A stretch of DNA of 64,000 nt, from NCBI RefSeq assembly GCF_014230355.1, contig NZ_JACLAX010000001.1, positions 310,001 to 374,000 of the forward strand, given 5' to 3'. The notes below the pieces were generated by a model. The model saw only the letters and a program-made list of their open reading frames with translations. It ran no database searches and was not told where the DNA came from. The translations under genes and the position numbers were made by a program. This DNA is from Novosphingobium piscinae. GTDB lineage: Bacteria > Pseudomonadota > Alphaproteobacteria > Sphingomonadales > Sphingomonadaceae. Shown piece by piece: positions 27,834 to 36,600 of this stretch (positions are counted from its first letter, which is position 1; each line of letters opens with the position of its first letter).

Positions 27834-30175
27834 CCGCCGTGGCCCACCAGAGCGACACGATCGCCATCCATGGCGCGCAGCTGTCCGGGTTGAGCCGGCG
27901 CGGCTTCCTCGGGGTCGCCGGAACCATGGCGGCGGTTCTGGCGATCAAGGGCGGCCCGGCGGCCGCGGCGGCCGGCAGCGCGGCACCCTCTGCCACGACG
28001 GCCGCGGGCTGGATCGAGATCCGCGCCGACAACACCGTGCTGCTGCGCACCGGCAAGTGCGATTTCGGCCAGAGCTCGATCTACACCGCCTACCGCCAGA
28101 TCGTGGCGGAAGAGCTGTGCGTGCCGCTGGCGGCGATGACCGAGGTGGTCTCGGGCGATACCGACCGCACGCCCGACGGCGGCGGCACCTTCGGCCTGCT
28201 GCGCAATGCCCAGAACCTCCGCAAGGTGGCGGCGCTGCTGCGCGAAGCGGCGCTGGAGCTGGCAAGCCGACGGCTTGGCGTGGCGCGCGCCGCTCTCAGC
28301 GTGCGGGACGGCATCCTGTCTGGCGGAGGCAAGGCGATCACCTATGGCGAACTGGTGCGCGGCGAGGCCCTGCAGCTGACCATCCCGCTGTCCGGTGACC
28401 TGACCATGCCGCTCGGCCTGCGGGTCGAAGCCAATCCGCCGCTCAAGCCGGTCAAGGACTATACGATCATCGGTCAGCCGGTGCCCAATCCCTCGCTCCC
28501 GCCGAAGATCGCCGGCGAGACAGTGTGGGTGGGTGACGTCAAGCTGCCGGGCATGCTGCATGCCCGGGTGATCCATCCGGAAACCCTGGGATCGACCCTG
28601 ATCGAACCGGGCCGGCTGGACCGGGTGGCGTTCCCGGGTGCGCAGCTGGTCCGGCTGGGCCACCTGCTTGCCGTGGCCTCGCCCGATGAATGGGAGGCGG
28701 TCCAGGCGGCGCAGGCGGTTGCGGCCGGCACGCGCTGGTCGGACTGGCAGGGCCTGCCGGACCAGGCCGACTTGCCCGACCAGATCCGCCGCAGCGTGGC
28801 CGCAGAGGCGGCCCCGCCGCGCGAGGGGCGCGCCAATGCCGGCGATCCGGCCCAGGTGCGCGGCGCGCGCGAACATCGCGCCCGCTATGCCATGCCCTTC
28901 CAGAAGCATGCCCCGATCAGCCCGATGGTCTCGCTGGCCGACTATCGTCCCGATGGCTCGGTGACCCTGCATACCCACAGCCAGAACCCGCAGCACCTGC
29001 GCCGGATGATCGCGCTGATGCTCGGAACCGGCGAAGACCGCGTGGTGGTGCGGACCTATCCCGGCGCGGGGCACTATGGCCGGTCGAACGGCGGCAGCGC
29101 CGGGAGCGAGGACGAAGCGGTGCTGTTGTCGCGCGCGCTCGGCCGGCCGGTCCGGGTACAGTGGATGCGCCACGACGACATGCAATGGTCGACCCAGTCC
29201 TCGGCCATGGTCGCGGATATCCGCATCGCGCTGGGCGGGGACGGGCGGATCAGCGCTTATGAAGCGACCCATTCCGGTCCCGGCATGCAGGACGACCGGC
29301 TGATCGGCGCGGTCCTCGCCGGATTGCCGACGATCGCGCCGCCTTCCGCCACCACGACCTATGGCTTCCAGAGCAGCCTGCTCGCCATCACCGACACCTG
29401 GATCTATGGCACCGGCGCCCCGCTGCGCGAGATCGGCAAGGGATGCCGGCATATCGGCCAGCAGCAATCGCCCCATGGTGCCGGCCTGCGCAACCATTCG
29501 ATGCGCACCCCACTGCAGTTCCAGCAAAACTGCCCGCGCGAGATCGCGATCACCGAGGCAGCCCTGCTGGCCGGCAAGGACCCGCTGCAGTTCCGTCTCG
29601 ACCATGTCCCCGATCCGCGCTTCCAGGCGCTGCTCATCCGCCTGCGCGACGAATCCGGCTGGACCTCGCGCCCCTCACCGGCTCCCGGCGCCCGGGCCAC
29701 CGGCCAGCGCGTGATGCGGGGACAGGGCCTGGCCCTGATGCTGCGCGACAACGGCTATTGGGCCTGCGCAGCCATGGTCGCGGTGACCCCGGCCACCGGC
29801 GAGGTCAAGGTCGAGCGGATCACCATCGTGGCCGACGTCGGCATCGTCATCAATCCGCTGCAGCTGCGCCGCCAGATCCAGGCGGGCTGCCTGATGGGGG
29901 TCAGCCAGGCCCTGTTCGAGGAGGTGCCGTTCGATCGCGGCAAGGTGACCGCGACCGACTGGGCAAGCTATCCGATCCTGACCATGGCCGACATGCCCGA
30001 GCTCAAGGTGGTGATCGCCGACAATCCCGGCGTGACCACTTATGGCCAGGGCTCGGAAAGCGCCAACGCCCTGGCCGCCCCGGCGATCGCCGGGGCCGTG
30101 CTGGACGCCACCGGCAAGCCGGTGCGGCGCATTCCGCTCCGGCCCGATCTGGTTCTGGCGGCGCTGCGCGCCTGA
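27830..30175 (+). CDS. iorB: Molybdopterin-binding large subunit, exported (isoquinoline 1-oxidoreductase beta-like)
   Basis: A 781-residue catalytic subunit. The twin-arginine signal SRRGFLGVAG near residues 23-32 indicates export of the folded enzyme with its partner to the periplasm. The body has the aldehyde-oxidase/xanthine-dehydrogenase large-subunit pattern: TYPGAGHYGRSNGGSAGSED, QWMRHDDMQWS, and near the end VADVGIVINPLQLRRQIQAG in two pieces and YGQGSESANALAAPAI, where the molybdenum-activating glutamate is expected. It hydroxylates N-heteroaromatics or aldehydes using water. Start codon overlaps the small subunit stop (ATGA). No XdhC-like cofactor chaperone or cytochrome electron acceptor gene is beside it. 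Its stop is 12 bases from the convergent TBDR stop. Confidence 0.93.
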   Translation: MTAVAHQSDTIAIHGAQLSGLSRRGFLGVAGTMAAVLAIKGGPAAAAAGSAAPSATTAAGWIEIRADNTVLLRTGKCDFGQSSIYTAYRQIVAEELCVPLAAMTEVVSGDTDRTPDGGGTFGLLRNAQNLRKVAALLREAALELASRRLGVARAALSVRDGILSGGGKAITYGELVRGEALQLTIPLSGDLTMPLGLRVEANPPLKPVKDYTIIGQPVPNPSLPPKIAGETVWVGDVKLPGMLHARVIHPETLGSTLIEPGRLDRVAFPGAQLVRLGHLLAVASPDEWEAVQAAQAVAAGTRWSDWQGLPDQADLPDQIRRSVAAEAAPPREGRANAGDPAQVRGAREHRARYAMPFQKHAPISPMVSLADYRPDGSVTLHTHSQNPQHLRRMIALMLGTGEDRVVVRTYPGAGHYGRSNGGSAGSEDEAVLLSRALGRPVRVQWMRHDDMQWSTQSSAMVADIRIALGGDGRISAYEATHSGPGMQDDRLIGAVLAGLPTIAPPSATTTYGFQSSLLAITDTWIYGTGAPLREIGKGCRHIGQQQSPHGAGLRNHSMRTPLQFQQNCPREIAITEAALLAGKDPLQFRLDHVPDPRFQALLIRLRDESGWTSRPSPAPGARATGQRVMRGQGLALMLRDNGYWACAAMVAVTPATGEVKVERITIVADVGIVINPLQLRRQIQAGCLMGVSQALFEEVPFDRGKVTATDWASYPILTMADMPELKVVIADNPGVTTYGQGSESANALAAPAIAGAVLDATGKPVRRIPLRPDLVLAALRA

Positions 30176-30187
30176 CCGGTCCAGCGG

Positions 30188-32332
30188 TCAGTAGCGCACC
30201 CGGATCCCGCCGCTCGCCGTGCGCGGAGCGCCGGGCTGCACCCAGAGGCGGGCGAAGCTGTTGGTGTAGTAGGTCGTGTCGAACAGGTTCTGGACCTGGC
30301 CGAACACCTCGATCCGCGGGCTGACCTGCCAGTTGGCGAACAGCCGCGCCAGGGTGTAGCCGGGCAGCTCGAAGGTGGTCGCGGTCTCGCCCAGCCGGAC
30401 GCCGACGTGCTGCACCCCCGCGCCCAGCCGCAGCCGGGTCTCGCCGATCGTGAAGGGCCGCGACGCCTGCAGGTTGAACGAGTGGCGCGGCACGTTGATC
30501 AGACGATCACCGGAGCGGATCTGCAGCCCGAAGTTGGGATCGAGCACATCCGCCTCGGCCCGCGCATCGACAAAGGCATAGGACAGCAGCACGTCGATCG
30601 CGCCGGGCAGCGTGCCCGAGAGGTCGAACTCGACCCCGCGGCTGCCGGCCCGGCCGATCGGCAGCGAAAAGCCGGGATTGCCCGGATCGGTCGCGAGGAC
30701 GTTGGACTTGCGCAGATTGAAATAGGCGATCGTACCGTTCACCGCGTTATCGAACAGGGCGAACTTGGCCCCCGCCTCGAACGAGCGGCTGGTCTCCGGA
30801 TCGAAGATCGCGCCTGCAAAGGTGGCGCCGATGTTGGAGCGGAAGCCCTCCCCATAGGCGGCATAGAGCGACAGGTCCGGGCTGGCCGTCCAGACCAGGC
30901 CGACCTGCGGGCTGAACCGTTCGAAGGTACGGCTCTGCTCGGTCCCGGCGGCACGGTTGCGCGAGCGCAGCGAGAACCGGTCGAACCGACCGCCGAAGCG
31001 CAACTGGAACTGGTCGGACAGGGTAACCTGATCCTGCAGATAGGCCCCGAACGCCTGCTGCACGTCCAGCCGGTTGGTCTGCGGGCCGGGCACCGGCAAC
31101 GGGAAGCGGCCATAGACCGGGGCCAGCACGTTGATCACGTTGGCCGCCTGGTCGGTGGGGTTGCCGCTGTTCGCGGCCGGACGGAAGCGGAGGAACAGCT
31201 GGCCGTTCTCGAACCGGTCGAAATCGGCGCCGATCAACAGGCGATGGCGCAGTCCGGCGACCGTCACATCGCCGGCCAGCTCGGCGCGGAGCACGGCATG
31301 GTCGGCATCGTAGTCCCGGTAGCGACGCTGACGCGACAAGGACTGCCCATCGACGAACAGCTTCTGCCGCGCCCCGGCCAGTTCGGCCTCGGTGGAAAAG
31401 CCGGTGAGGCGGGTCTGACGATAGCTCCCGCCGAGCAGCAGGCTCCATGCATCGCTGAAACGGTGCTGCAACTGGAGCTGATGGCCGGTGGCACGGGCGC
31501 GGATCGGGCCATCGCCAGGCTCGCCGAGGAAGCGCTCGCGCGGGACCCGGCCAAGCTGACCATTGATCGCCAGCACCCCGCGATCGAACGGCACCTCCTG
31601 GCGGGCCAGTTCGAGGTCATAGGTCAGCGTGGTATCGGCGCCCAGCTTGACCCCGATGCTTGGCAGAAAGCCGTAGCGCTCGCTGGTGATGGTCTCGCGG
31701 AAGCTGTCGGCCCGTTCGTAGTAGCCGATCAGCCGCACGGCCAGCGCCCCGCCCAGCGCCAGATTGAGATCGCTGTCGCCGCGCACCGTGGCAAAGCTGC
31801 CATAGCTGGCCGAGGTGGTTCCGCTGGTGGCCCCGAACTGGGCGCGCTTGGTGACGAGGTTGACCGTGCCGCCCGGCTCGCCGCGCCCGAACAGGGCGGC
31901 ATTGGGGCCCTTGAGGATCTCGATCCGCTCGATCCCGGCCACGTCCCGCGAACCGCCGAAGCCGCGCCCGCCGTTGAAGCCGTTGACGAGGTAGCCGCTC
32001 GGCAGGTTCTCATCGCCGACAAAGCCGCGCACCGCATAGGCATCCCACAATCCGCCGAAGTTGTTCTGGCGGGCCACCCCGGCATTGAGATCGAGAGCGT
32101 CGGTCAGGCGCAGGATATTGTTGTCCTGCAGGGTCTTCGTGTCGATCACGATGATCGCCTGCGGAATCTCGCGGGTCTCGAAATCACCGCGATAGGCCTG
32201 ACGCAGCCCGGTCACGGTGATGGCCGAGGCATCGATGGCCGAGGCATCGGCGGCGTCCTCGGCCACGGCAGGGGCAGCCCAGGCGCCAAGCAGAAGCGCC
32301 GCCAGCGGCGCGGAAATCGAACGAGACGTCAT
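30188..32332 (-). CDS. TonB-dependent siderophore-type receptor
   Basis: A 714-residue outer-membrane receptor of siderophore-receptor size. The signal peptide ends near APAVAEDA; the plug has ITVTGLRQAYRGDFETREIP, IIVIDTKTLQDNNILRL, AYAVRGF and IERIEILKGPNAALFGRGEP with GGTVNLVTKR. The barrel ends GGIRVRY, a terminal aromatic residue as usual. This layout matches ferrichrome/catecholate siderophore receptors. It is divergent from an ABC transporter with two DUF3526-type permeases; the pairing suggests that the ABC system and the receptor serve one compound, although DUF3526 systems are exporters or of unknown direction. Confidence 0.95.
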   Translation of the reverse strand: MTSRSISAPLAALLLGAWAAPAVAEDAADASAIDASAITVTGLRQAYRGDFETREIPQAIIVIDTKTLQDNNILRLTDALDLNAGVARQNNFGGLWDAYAVRGFVGDENLPSGYLVNGFNGGRGFGGSRDVAGIERIEILKGPNAALFGRGEPGGTVNLVTKRAQFGATSGTTSASYGSFATVRGDSDLNLALGGALAVRLIGYYERADSFRETITSERYGFLPSIGVKLGADTTLTYDLELARQEVPFDRGVLAINGQLGRVPRERFLGEPGDGPIRARATGHQLQLQHRFSDAWSLLLGGSYRQTRLTGFSTEAELAGARQKLFVDGQSLSRQRRYRDYDADHAVLRAELAGDVTVAGLRHRLLIGADFDRFENGQLFLRFRPAANSGNPTDQAANVINVLAPVYGRFPLPVPGPQTNRLDVQQAFGAYLQDQVTLSDQFQLRFGGRFDRFSLRSRNRAAGTEQSRTFERFSPQVGLVWTASPDLSLYAAYGEGFRSNIGATFAGAIFDPETSRSFEAGAKFALFDNAVNGTIAYFNLRKSNVLATDPGNPGFSLPIGRAGSRGVEFDLSGTLPGAIDVLLSYAFVDARAEADVLDPNFGLQIRSGDRLINVPRHSFNLQASRPFTIGETRLRLGAGVQHVGVRLGETATTFELPGYTLARLFANWQVSPRIEVFGQVQNLFDTTYYTNSFARLWVQPGAPRTASGGIRVRY

Positions 32333-32366
32333 GGCGTGCCCCCCAGCAGGTTTAGATCGGCATTGC

Positions 32367-32438
32367 GATACAATGTATCATCTGCGCCCCGATAGCCGGT
32401 CCCCCGGCAGAGTCAACAAAATGATATAACGTCTCATT
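32367..32438. promoter_or_regulatory. Two inverted repeats between TBDR and ABC operon
   Basis: GATACA-A-TGTATC (32367-32379) is a perfect inverted repeat, and AATGA...TCATT (32420-32424/32434-32438) is a second, weaker one. Both lie in the AT-rich 141-base space between the divergent TBDR and ABC genes. They may be operator sites for a metal-dependent or similar regulator; neither matches a box I can name. Confidence 0.4.
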
Positions 32439-32473
32439 GACAGGCCGATGTCGAGGCGGAATGAAGCGATGAT

Positions 32474-33205
32474 ATGATCAGCGAATCCTCTTCCCCTGCC
32501 GTCATCGCCTTGTCCGGGCTGACCTTGCGCCGCGGCACCCGCACGGTTCTGGCCGACCTGACGCTGCAGGTCGCGGCCGGCGAGATCTATGCCCTGCTCG
32601 GCGGCAATGGCGCGGGCAAGTCGACCACGCTGTCGGTCCTGCTCGGCTTTCTGCGTCCGGATGGCGGGACCGTGACGGTCGCCGGCACGGATCCGGTCAC
32701 CGCCCCGGATGCCGCACGCCGCCAGATCGCCTTCCTGCCCGAGAGCGTCGCCCTCTACGACCAGCTCAGCGCTTACGAGAACATCGCATATTTCATGGCG
32801 TTGACCGGCCACGAACCGACGCGCGGCGCGATGGACGGCGCGCTGGATGCGGCCGGACTGCAGGCCGAGGCGCGGACCCGGCGGGTCGGGGGCTATTCGA
32901 AGGGCATGCGGCAGAAGGTGGCGATCGCCATGGCCGTGCTGCGCGATGTCCCGGTGCTGCTGCTCGACGAGCCGACCAGCGGGCTCGATCCGCGCGCGAC
33001 AGCCGATTTCAACGCCCTGCTGGGCCGGCTCAAGGCGCGCGGCACGGCCATTCTGATGGTCACCCACGACCTGCTCGGCGCCGCGGACTGCGCCGACAGG
33101 ATCGGCTTCCTCGCTGAAGGCCGGATCGTCGACGAGGTGCGCCCGGCTGACGGGATCGACGTGCTGGCGCTCCACCATCGCTATGGCGAGGCCGCGGCCG
33201 CATGA
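32474..33205 (+). CDS. ABC transporter ATP-binding protein
   Basis: A 243-residue nucleotide-binding subunit. Walker A is GGNGAGKST (about residues 43-51), the Q-loop region reads IAFLPESVALYDQLSAYEN, the signature is YSKGMRQKV, Walker B is VLLLDEPTSGLD, and the switch histidine lies in MVTHDLLG. It resembles NosF-type ATPases of copper/ABC-2 exporters. It is the first gene of a three-gene operon; its stop overlaps the next start (ATGA). Two different permeases follow, so the working complex is probably one permease heterodimer with two ATPase copies at the inner membrane. Confidence 0.95.
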   Translation: MISESSSPAVIALSGLTLRRGTRTVLADLTLQVAAGEIYALLGGNGAGKSTTLSVLLGFLRPDGGTVTVAGTDPVTAPDAARRQIAFLPESVALYDQLSAYENIAYFMALTGHEPTRGAMDGALDAAGLQAEARTRRVGGYSKGMRQKVAIAMAVLRDVPVLLLDEPTSGLDPRATADFNALLGRLKARGTAILMVTHDLLGAADCADRIGFLAEGRIVDEVRPADGIDVLALHHRYGEAAAA

Positions 33206-34647
33206 AGACAGTCCGTTTGCTGGCCGGCAACGACTGGCGGCTGATGGCGCGCAGCCGGGTCGCCCAGCTGGCGCTGCTGATGCTGCTGGCCCTGTCGATC
33301 GTCGCAGCCGTGACCGCCGTGGCCCACCGTGACGACAGCAATGCCCTGCGCGCCCGGTTCCAGCAGCAGGCCGACCGGGCCTTCGACGGCCAGCCCGCGC
33401 GCCACCCGCACCGCATGGTGCATTACGGGCACTTCGTGTTTCGTCCCCTCCCCGCGCTGGCGGGATTCGACCCGGGGGTCGACGGCTTCACCGGCAACAC
33501 CATCTTTCTTGAGGGCCATCGCCAGAACAGCGCCAATTTCGGCGATGTGCGCCAGTCCTCGCTGCTCGCCCGGTTCGGCCAGCTCACCCCGGCCTTCGTG
33601 CTCCAGGCGCTGGCGCCGCTGGTGCTGATCTTCGTGGGTTTCGGACTGATCGCCAACGAACGCGAGCGGGGCACGCTGCGCCTGCTCCGGGTTCATGGCC
33701 GCTCCGCCGCCGAGGTGCTCGGCGGCAAGCTGCTCGCCCTGGGCGGGATCGCCGCCGTGCTGCTGACCCCGGCGCTGGCGGCGCTGATCTGGCTGGTCGC
33801 CAGCGCCCGCGCCGAGCCGCTCGCCGCCGGCTTGCTGGCGCTCGGCTATATTGGCTATCTCGCCCTGTGGGTGCTGGGGATCGTGATCGTCTCGGCCCTC
33901 GTGCGGTCCGCCCGCGGCGCGCTGATCGCGCTGCTCGGCCTGTGGACCCTGACCACCATCCTGGTGCCGCGGATCGGACCCGACATCGCGCTGCGGCTCG
34001 AACCCCAGCTGACCCGGCTCGAGACCGATATCGCCATCCAGCGCGACCTGCAGCGCCTGGGTGACAGCCACAATCCCGACGACCCGCATTTCGCCGCGTT
34101 CAAGGCGAGGATCCTGGCGCAGTACGGGGTCTCGCGGGTGGAGGATCTCCCGCTCAACTACCGTGGGCTCGTCGCGCTCGAGGGCGAACGCCTGACTGCG
34201 AGCCTGTTCGACCGCTACGCCACGGCCCAGTTCGCGCAGCAGCGCCGGCAGGGCACGATTGCCACCAGGCTCGGCCTGCTGAGCCCGGCCGTGGCGATCC
34301 GCAGCCTGTCGATGGCCCTTGCCGGGACCGACCTCGAGGGCCACCGGCGATTTCTCCAGCAGGCCGAAGCCTATCGCTACGGCATCGTCCAGCGGCTCAA
34401 CCGGCTGCAGGCCGAAACCGTGACCTATGTCGACGACGGCAACCGCAACCGCGATCCCGAGGCGGCCCGCCGCGTGCGGATCGATCCGCGGCACTGGCAG
34501 GAGGTGCCCGACTTCACCTACCGGCCCGCCAGCCTGGCCGAACGGCTCGCCGCGGCGGCGCCGGGCGCCGGGATCCTGCTGGTCTGGCTCGGGTTGGCTG
34601 CGGCCGCGGCTGTCGCCGCGATCCGCCGTCTCGAGGAGACGGTCTGA
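33202..34647 (+). CDS. ABC-2 type permease, DUF3526 family (first)
   Basis: A 481-residue inner-membrane protein. An N-terminal helix (about residues 20-45) is followed by a ~100-residue extracytoplasmic loop, then five closely spaced helices (about 135-285) and a second large soluble region (about 285-450) before a final helix. The segment NERERGTLRLLRVHG is the ABC-2 motif before the helix bundle. Large loops between the first helix and the bundle are typical of DUF3526 permeases. It overlaps its neighbours on both sides (ATGA with the ATPase, TGATG with the second permease), so the three are made together. The substrate is unknown; linkage to a TBDR suggests siderophore or peptide traffic. 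Confidence 0.87.
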   Translation: MKTVRLLAGNDWRLMARSRVAQLALLMLLALSIVAAVTAVAHRDDSNALRARFQQQADRAFDGQPARHPHRMVHYGHFVFRPLPALAGFDPGVDGFTGNTIFLEGHRQNSANFGDVRQSSLLARFGQLTPAFVLQALAPLVLIFVGFGLIANERERGTLRLLRVHGRSAAEVLGGKLLALGGIAAVLLTPALAALIWLVASARAEPLAAGLLALGYIGYLALWVLGIVIVSALVRSARGALIALLGLWTLTTILVPRIGPDIALRLEPQLTRLETDIAIQRDLQRLGDSHNPDDPHFAAFKARILAQYGVSRVEDLPLNYRGLVALEGERLTASLFDRYATAQFAQQRRQGTIATRLGLLSPAVAIRSLSMALAGTDLEGHRRFLQQAEAYRYGIVQRLNRLQAETVTYVDDGNRNRDPEAARRVRIDPRHWQEVPDFTYRPASLAERLAAAAPGAGILLVWLGLAAAAAVAAIRRLEETV

Positions 34648-35924
34648 TGGGGCCGGGGGTGATCGGACTGTGGCGCCACGAACTGCGCCTGTTCCTGCGC
34701 CAGCCGATGGCGCTGCCGCTGCTGCTGCTGGTCGTGCTGCTGTCCGCGGGCAGCGTCTGGGCCGGGCTGGCCGAGGTCGCTCACCAGCGCGAGGTGATTG
34801 CCCGCATCCAGCCCCAGCAGGCCGCGGACGTGGCGGCGGTGGCGGCCTCGGCGGCGGCCGACGGCGATCCCGGCAACGCGGCCTACTACACGCACCATGT
34901 CACCTGGGACCCGCCATCGGACCTGGCCTTCATCGCGCTTGGCCAGCGTGACGTCGCGCCCTTCGTGCTGCGCGTCCGCGCGCTCGCGCTGGAGGGCCAG
35001 ATCAACGAAAGCGAGACCTACAACGCCGAGCTGGCGCTGCCCGGCCGGTTCGACTGGGCTTTCGTGCTGACCTATCTTGCGCCGTTGTTCGCCATCGCGC
35101 TCCTGCACGATCTGGTGGCCAGCGAACGCGAGGCCGGCCGGCTTGCGCTGCTGGGGGCGATGGCCCGATCGCGGCGCGGGCTGTGGGCGCGGCGCGCGCT
35201 CCTGCGCAGCGGGCTGCTGTTCGCCGCCCTGACCCTTCCGTTGATCGTCGGCGGCCTGATTGCCAACAGCGGCTGGGCGCTGCTGGGCGTGATCGGACTG
35301 GCCGCCGCCTACCTTGCCTTCTGGACCCTGGCCTGCCTCGCGGCGGCATGGCTGAGGCTCGGCTCGGTGAGTGCGGCGGCCGCGCTCGCCGCGGTCTGGC
35401 TGATCGTCACGCTCGTCCTGCCCGGACTGGCGCTGGTGGCGATCAATGCCGCGATCCCGGTCCGGCAGGGGGTCGAACTGACCCTGGCCCAGCGCGAGGC
35501 GGTCCACGGCGGTTGGGACAAGCCCAAGCCCGCCACCATGGCGGCCTTCTTCCGGGCCGAACCGGCGTGGCGCAACACGGCCCCGGTGCGCGGCGGGTTC
35601 CACTGGAAATGGTACTATGCCTTCCAGCATCTCGGCGATCTCAGCGTGGCCGAACCGGTGCGCGCCTATCGCGCCGGGTTGGAACGGCGCGATGCCCTGA
35701 CCCGGCAGGTCGGCTATGTCCTGCCGCCGGTCGGGCTGCAGCTGGCGCTCCACCGCCTCGCGCGGACCGATCTGCAGGCGCAGCTCGCGTATCAGGACCG
35801 GATCCGCGCCTATCATGCCCAGCTGCGACGGTTCTACTATGGCTACCTGTTCACCGATCGCCCGTTCCAGGCCGCCGACTTCGCCCGCGCTCCGCGCTGG
35901 CCCGAGCCGCCGCCACAGCCCTGA
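34647..35924 (+). CDS. ABC-2 type permease, DUF3526 family (second)
   Basis: A 425-residue paralogue of the preceding permease with the same plan: N-terminal helix (LLLLVVLLSAGSVWAGLA), an extracytoplasmic loop, the motif VASEREAGRLALLGAM, a helix bundle through about residue 270, and a soluble C-terminal part. It lacks the last helix visible in the first permease, so the pair are not interchangeable and probably form a heterodimer. It starts in the stop codon of the first permease. A GC-rich hairpin follows the stop. Confidence 0.87.
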   Translation: MGPGVIGLWRHELRLFLRQPMALPLLLLVVLLSAGSVWAGLAEVAHQREVIARIQPQQAADVAAVAASAAADGDPGNAAYYTHHVTWDPPSDLAFIALGQRDVAPFVLRVRALALEGQINESETYNAELALPGRFDWAFVLTYLAPLFAIALLHDLVASEREAGRLALLGAMARSRRGLWARRALLRSGLLFAALTLPLIVGGLIANSGWALLGVIGLAAAYLAFWTLACLAAAWLRLGSVSAAAALAAVWLIVTLVLPGLALVAINAAIPVRQGVELTLAQREAVHGGWDKPKPATMAAFFRAEPAWRNTAPVRGGFHWKWYYAFQHLGDLSVAEPVRAYRAGLERRDALTRQVGYVLPPVGLQLALHRLARTDLQAQLAYQDRIRAYHAQLRRFYYGYLFTDRPFQAADFARAPRWPEPPPQP

Positions 35925-35928
35925 CGGC

Positions 35929-35954
35929 GCCGCGCCCCTTGTAAGCGGCGCGGC
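35929..35954 (+). terminator. Hairpin after ABC operon
   Basis: GCCGCGCC and GGCGCGGC form a perfect 8-bp stem with a 10-base loop five bases after the second permease stop. No T-tract follows. It probably marks the 3' end of the ABC operon. Confidence 0.5.
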
Positions 35955-36047
35955 AGGCCCCATATCCAGCCTATCGGCTCATTCCCTTGTGCGTAGGCGC
36001 GGCCGGCTGAGAGACCATCGCGCTCCCGCTTACATGGAGAGCCCGCT

Positions 36048-36362
36048 ATGGTCGCCGACCCGCCGATCCCTGATTCCCAGTCCGACCTGTCGTCCCCAGC
36101 CCGCAAGCCGGGCCGCTTCATCCGCCCCCGCCGGCAGCCGTCGCCGCTGTCGGCCGAAGCCGCGACCCGGCAGGGCACGATCATCCGTCTGGTCTGCGCG
36201 CAGATCAGCCCGGTCGATCAGGCGCGGCTGTTCCTCAATACGCACCATGCCGGGCTCGGCGCGGTTCCGCTCAACCTCGCCGGTGAGAGCCCTGCGGGGC
36301 TGGCCGTGGTTGCGGCCGAGGTGGCCCGGATGAGCCTGGCCGCCCGGGGACACGGCGCATGA
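36048..36362 (+). CDS. Small protein with DUF2384-like (MbcA/ParS) toxin-binding segment
   Basis: A 104-residue protein. The first ~40 residues are Pro/Arg/Ser-rich and probably unstructured. The rest includes ISPVDQARLFLNTHHAGLGA and VPLNLAGESPAGLAVVAAEV, which resembles the C-terminal DUF2384 domain of Xre/MbcA/ParS antitoxins (a WLNTPHPALGG-like motif followed by PLDLA...GLAAVEA). The usual N-terminal helix-turn-helix is missing and no RES-domain toxin is beside it. GGAGAG lies 7 bases before the ATG. It overlaps the next gene by four bases (ATGA). The antitoxin relationship is by sequence pattern only. Confidence 0.65.
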   Translation: MVADPPIPDSQSDLSSPARKPGRFIRPRRQPSPLSAEAATRQGTIIRLVCAQISPVDQARLFLNTHHAGLGAVPLNLAGESPAGLAVVAAEVARMSLAARGHGA

Positions 36363-36571
36363 GCCGCGCGATGAACATCGCCCTGCCCGAGCAGAAGGTG
36401 CGTGACATGTGCCAGCGGGGCGGCGTGACGATCAGCGCGATCGAGACCCTGCCCGATGGCGGCACCCACCTAGTCTGCCTGACCTCGGAAGGCGCCGAGG
36501 AGATGCGCACCAAGCTCGGCAACCACCTGATCGCCCACCGCGTCAAGCGCTTCGCGTTCTACCGCGCCTGA
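36359..36571 (+). CDS. Small protein of unknown function (70 aa)
   Basis: A 70-residue soluble protein (core: MNIALPEQKVRDMCQRGGVT, later GGTHLVCLTSEGAEEMRTK and VKRFAFYRA). I recall near-identical small proteins in other sphingomonads but no function. Its start overlaps the stop of the DUF2384-like gene, so the two are co-translated and may interact. It is not a recognisable toxin: no RES, PIN, RelE or MazF features. An internal ATG at 36371 is an alternative start. Confidence 0.6.
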   Translation: MSRAMNIALPEQKVRDMCQRGGVTISAIETLPDGGTHLVCLTSEGAEEMRTKLGNHLIAHRVKRFAFYRA

Positions 36572-36600
36572 CCCTGTGGCAGGATCAGGCGCGAGAGGGT

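Noticed and set aside
36359..36571. Classical toxin assignment for the 70-aa protein
   Set aside because: No features of RES, RelE/ParE, MazF, PIN or HipA toxins are visible, so I left it as unknown.
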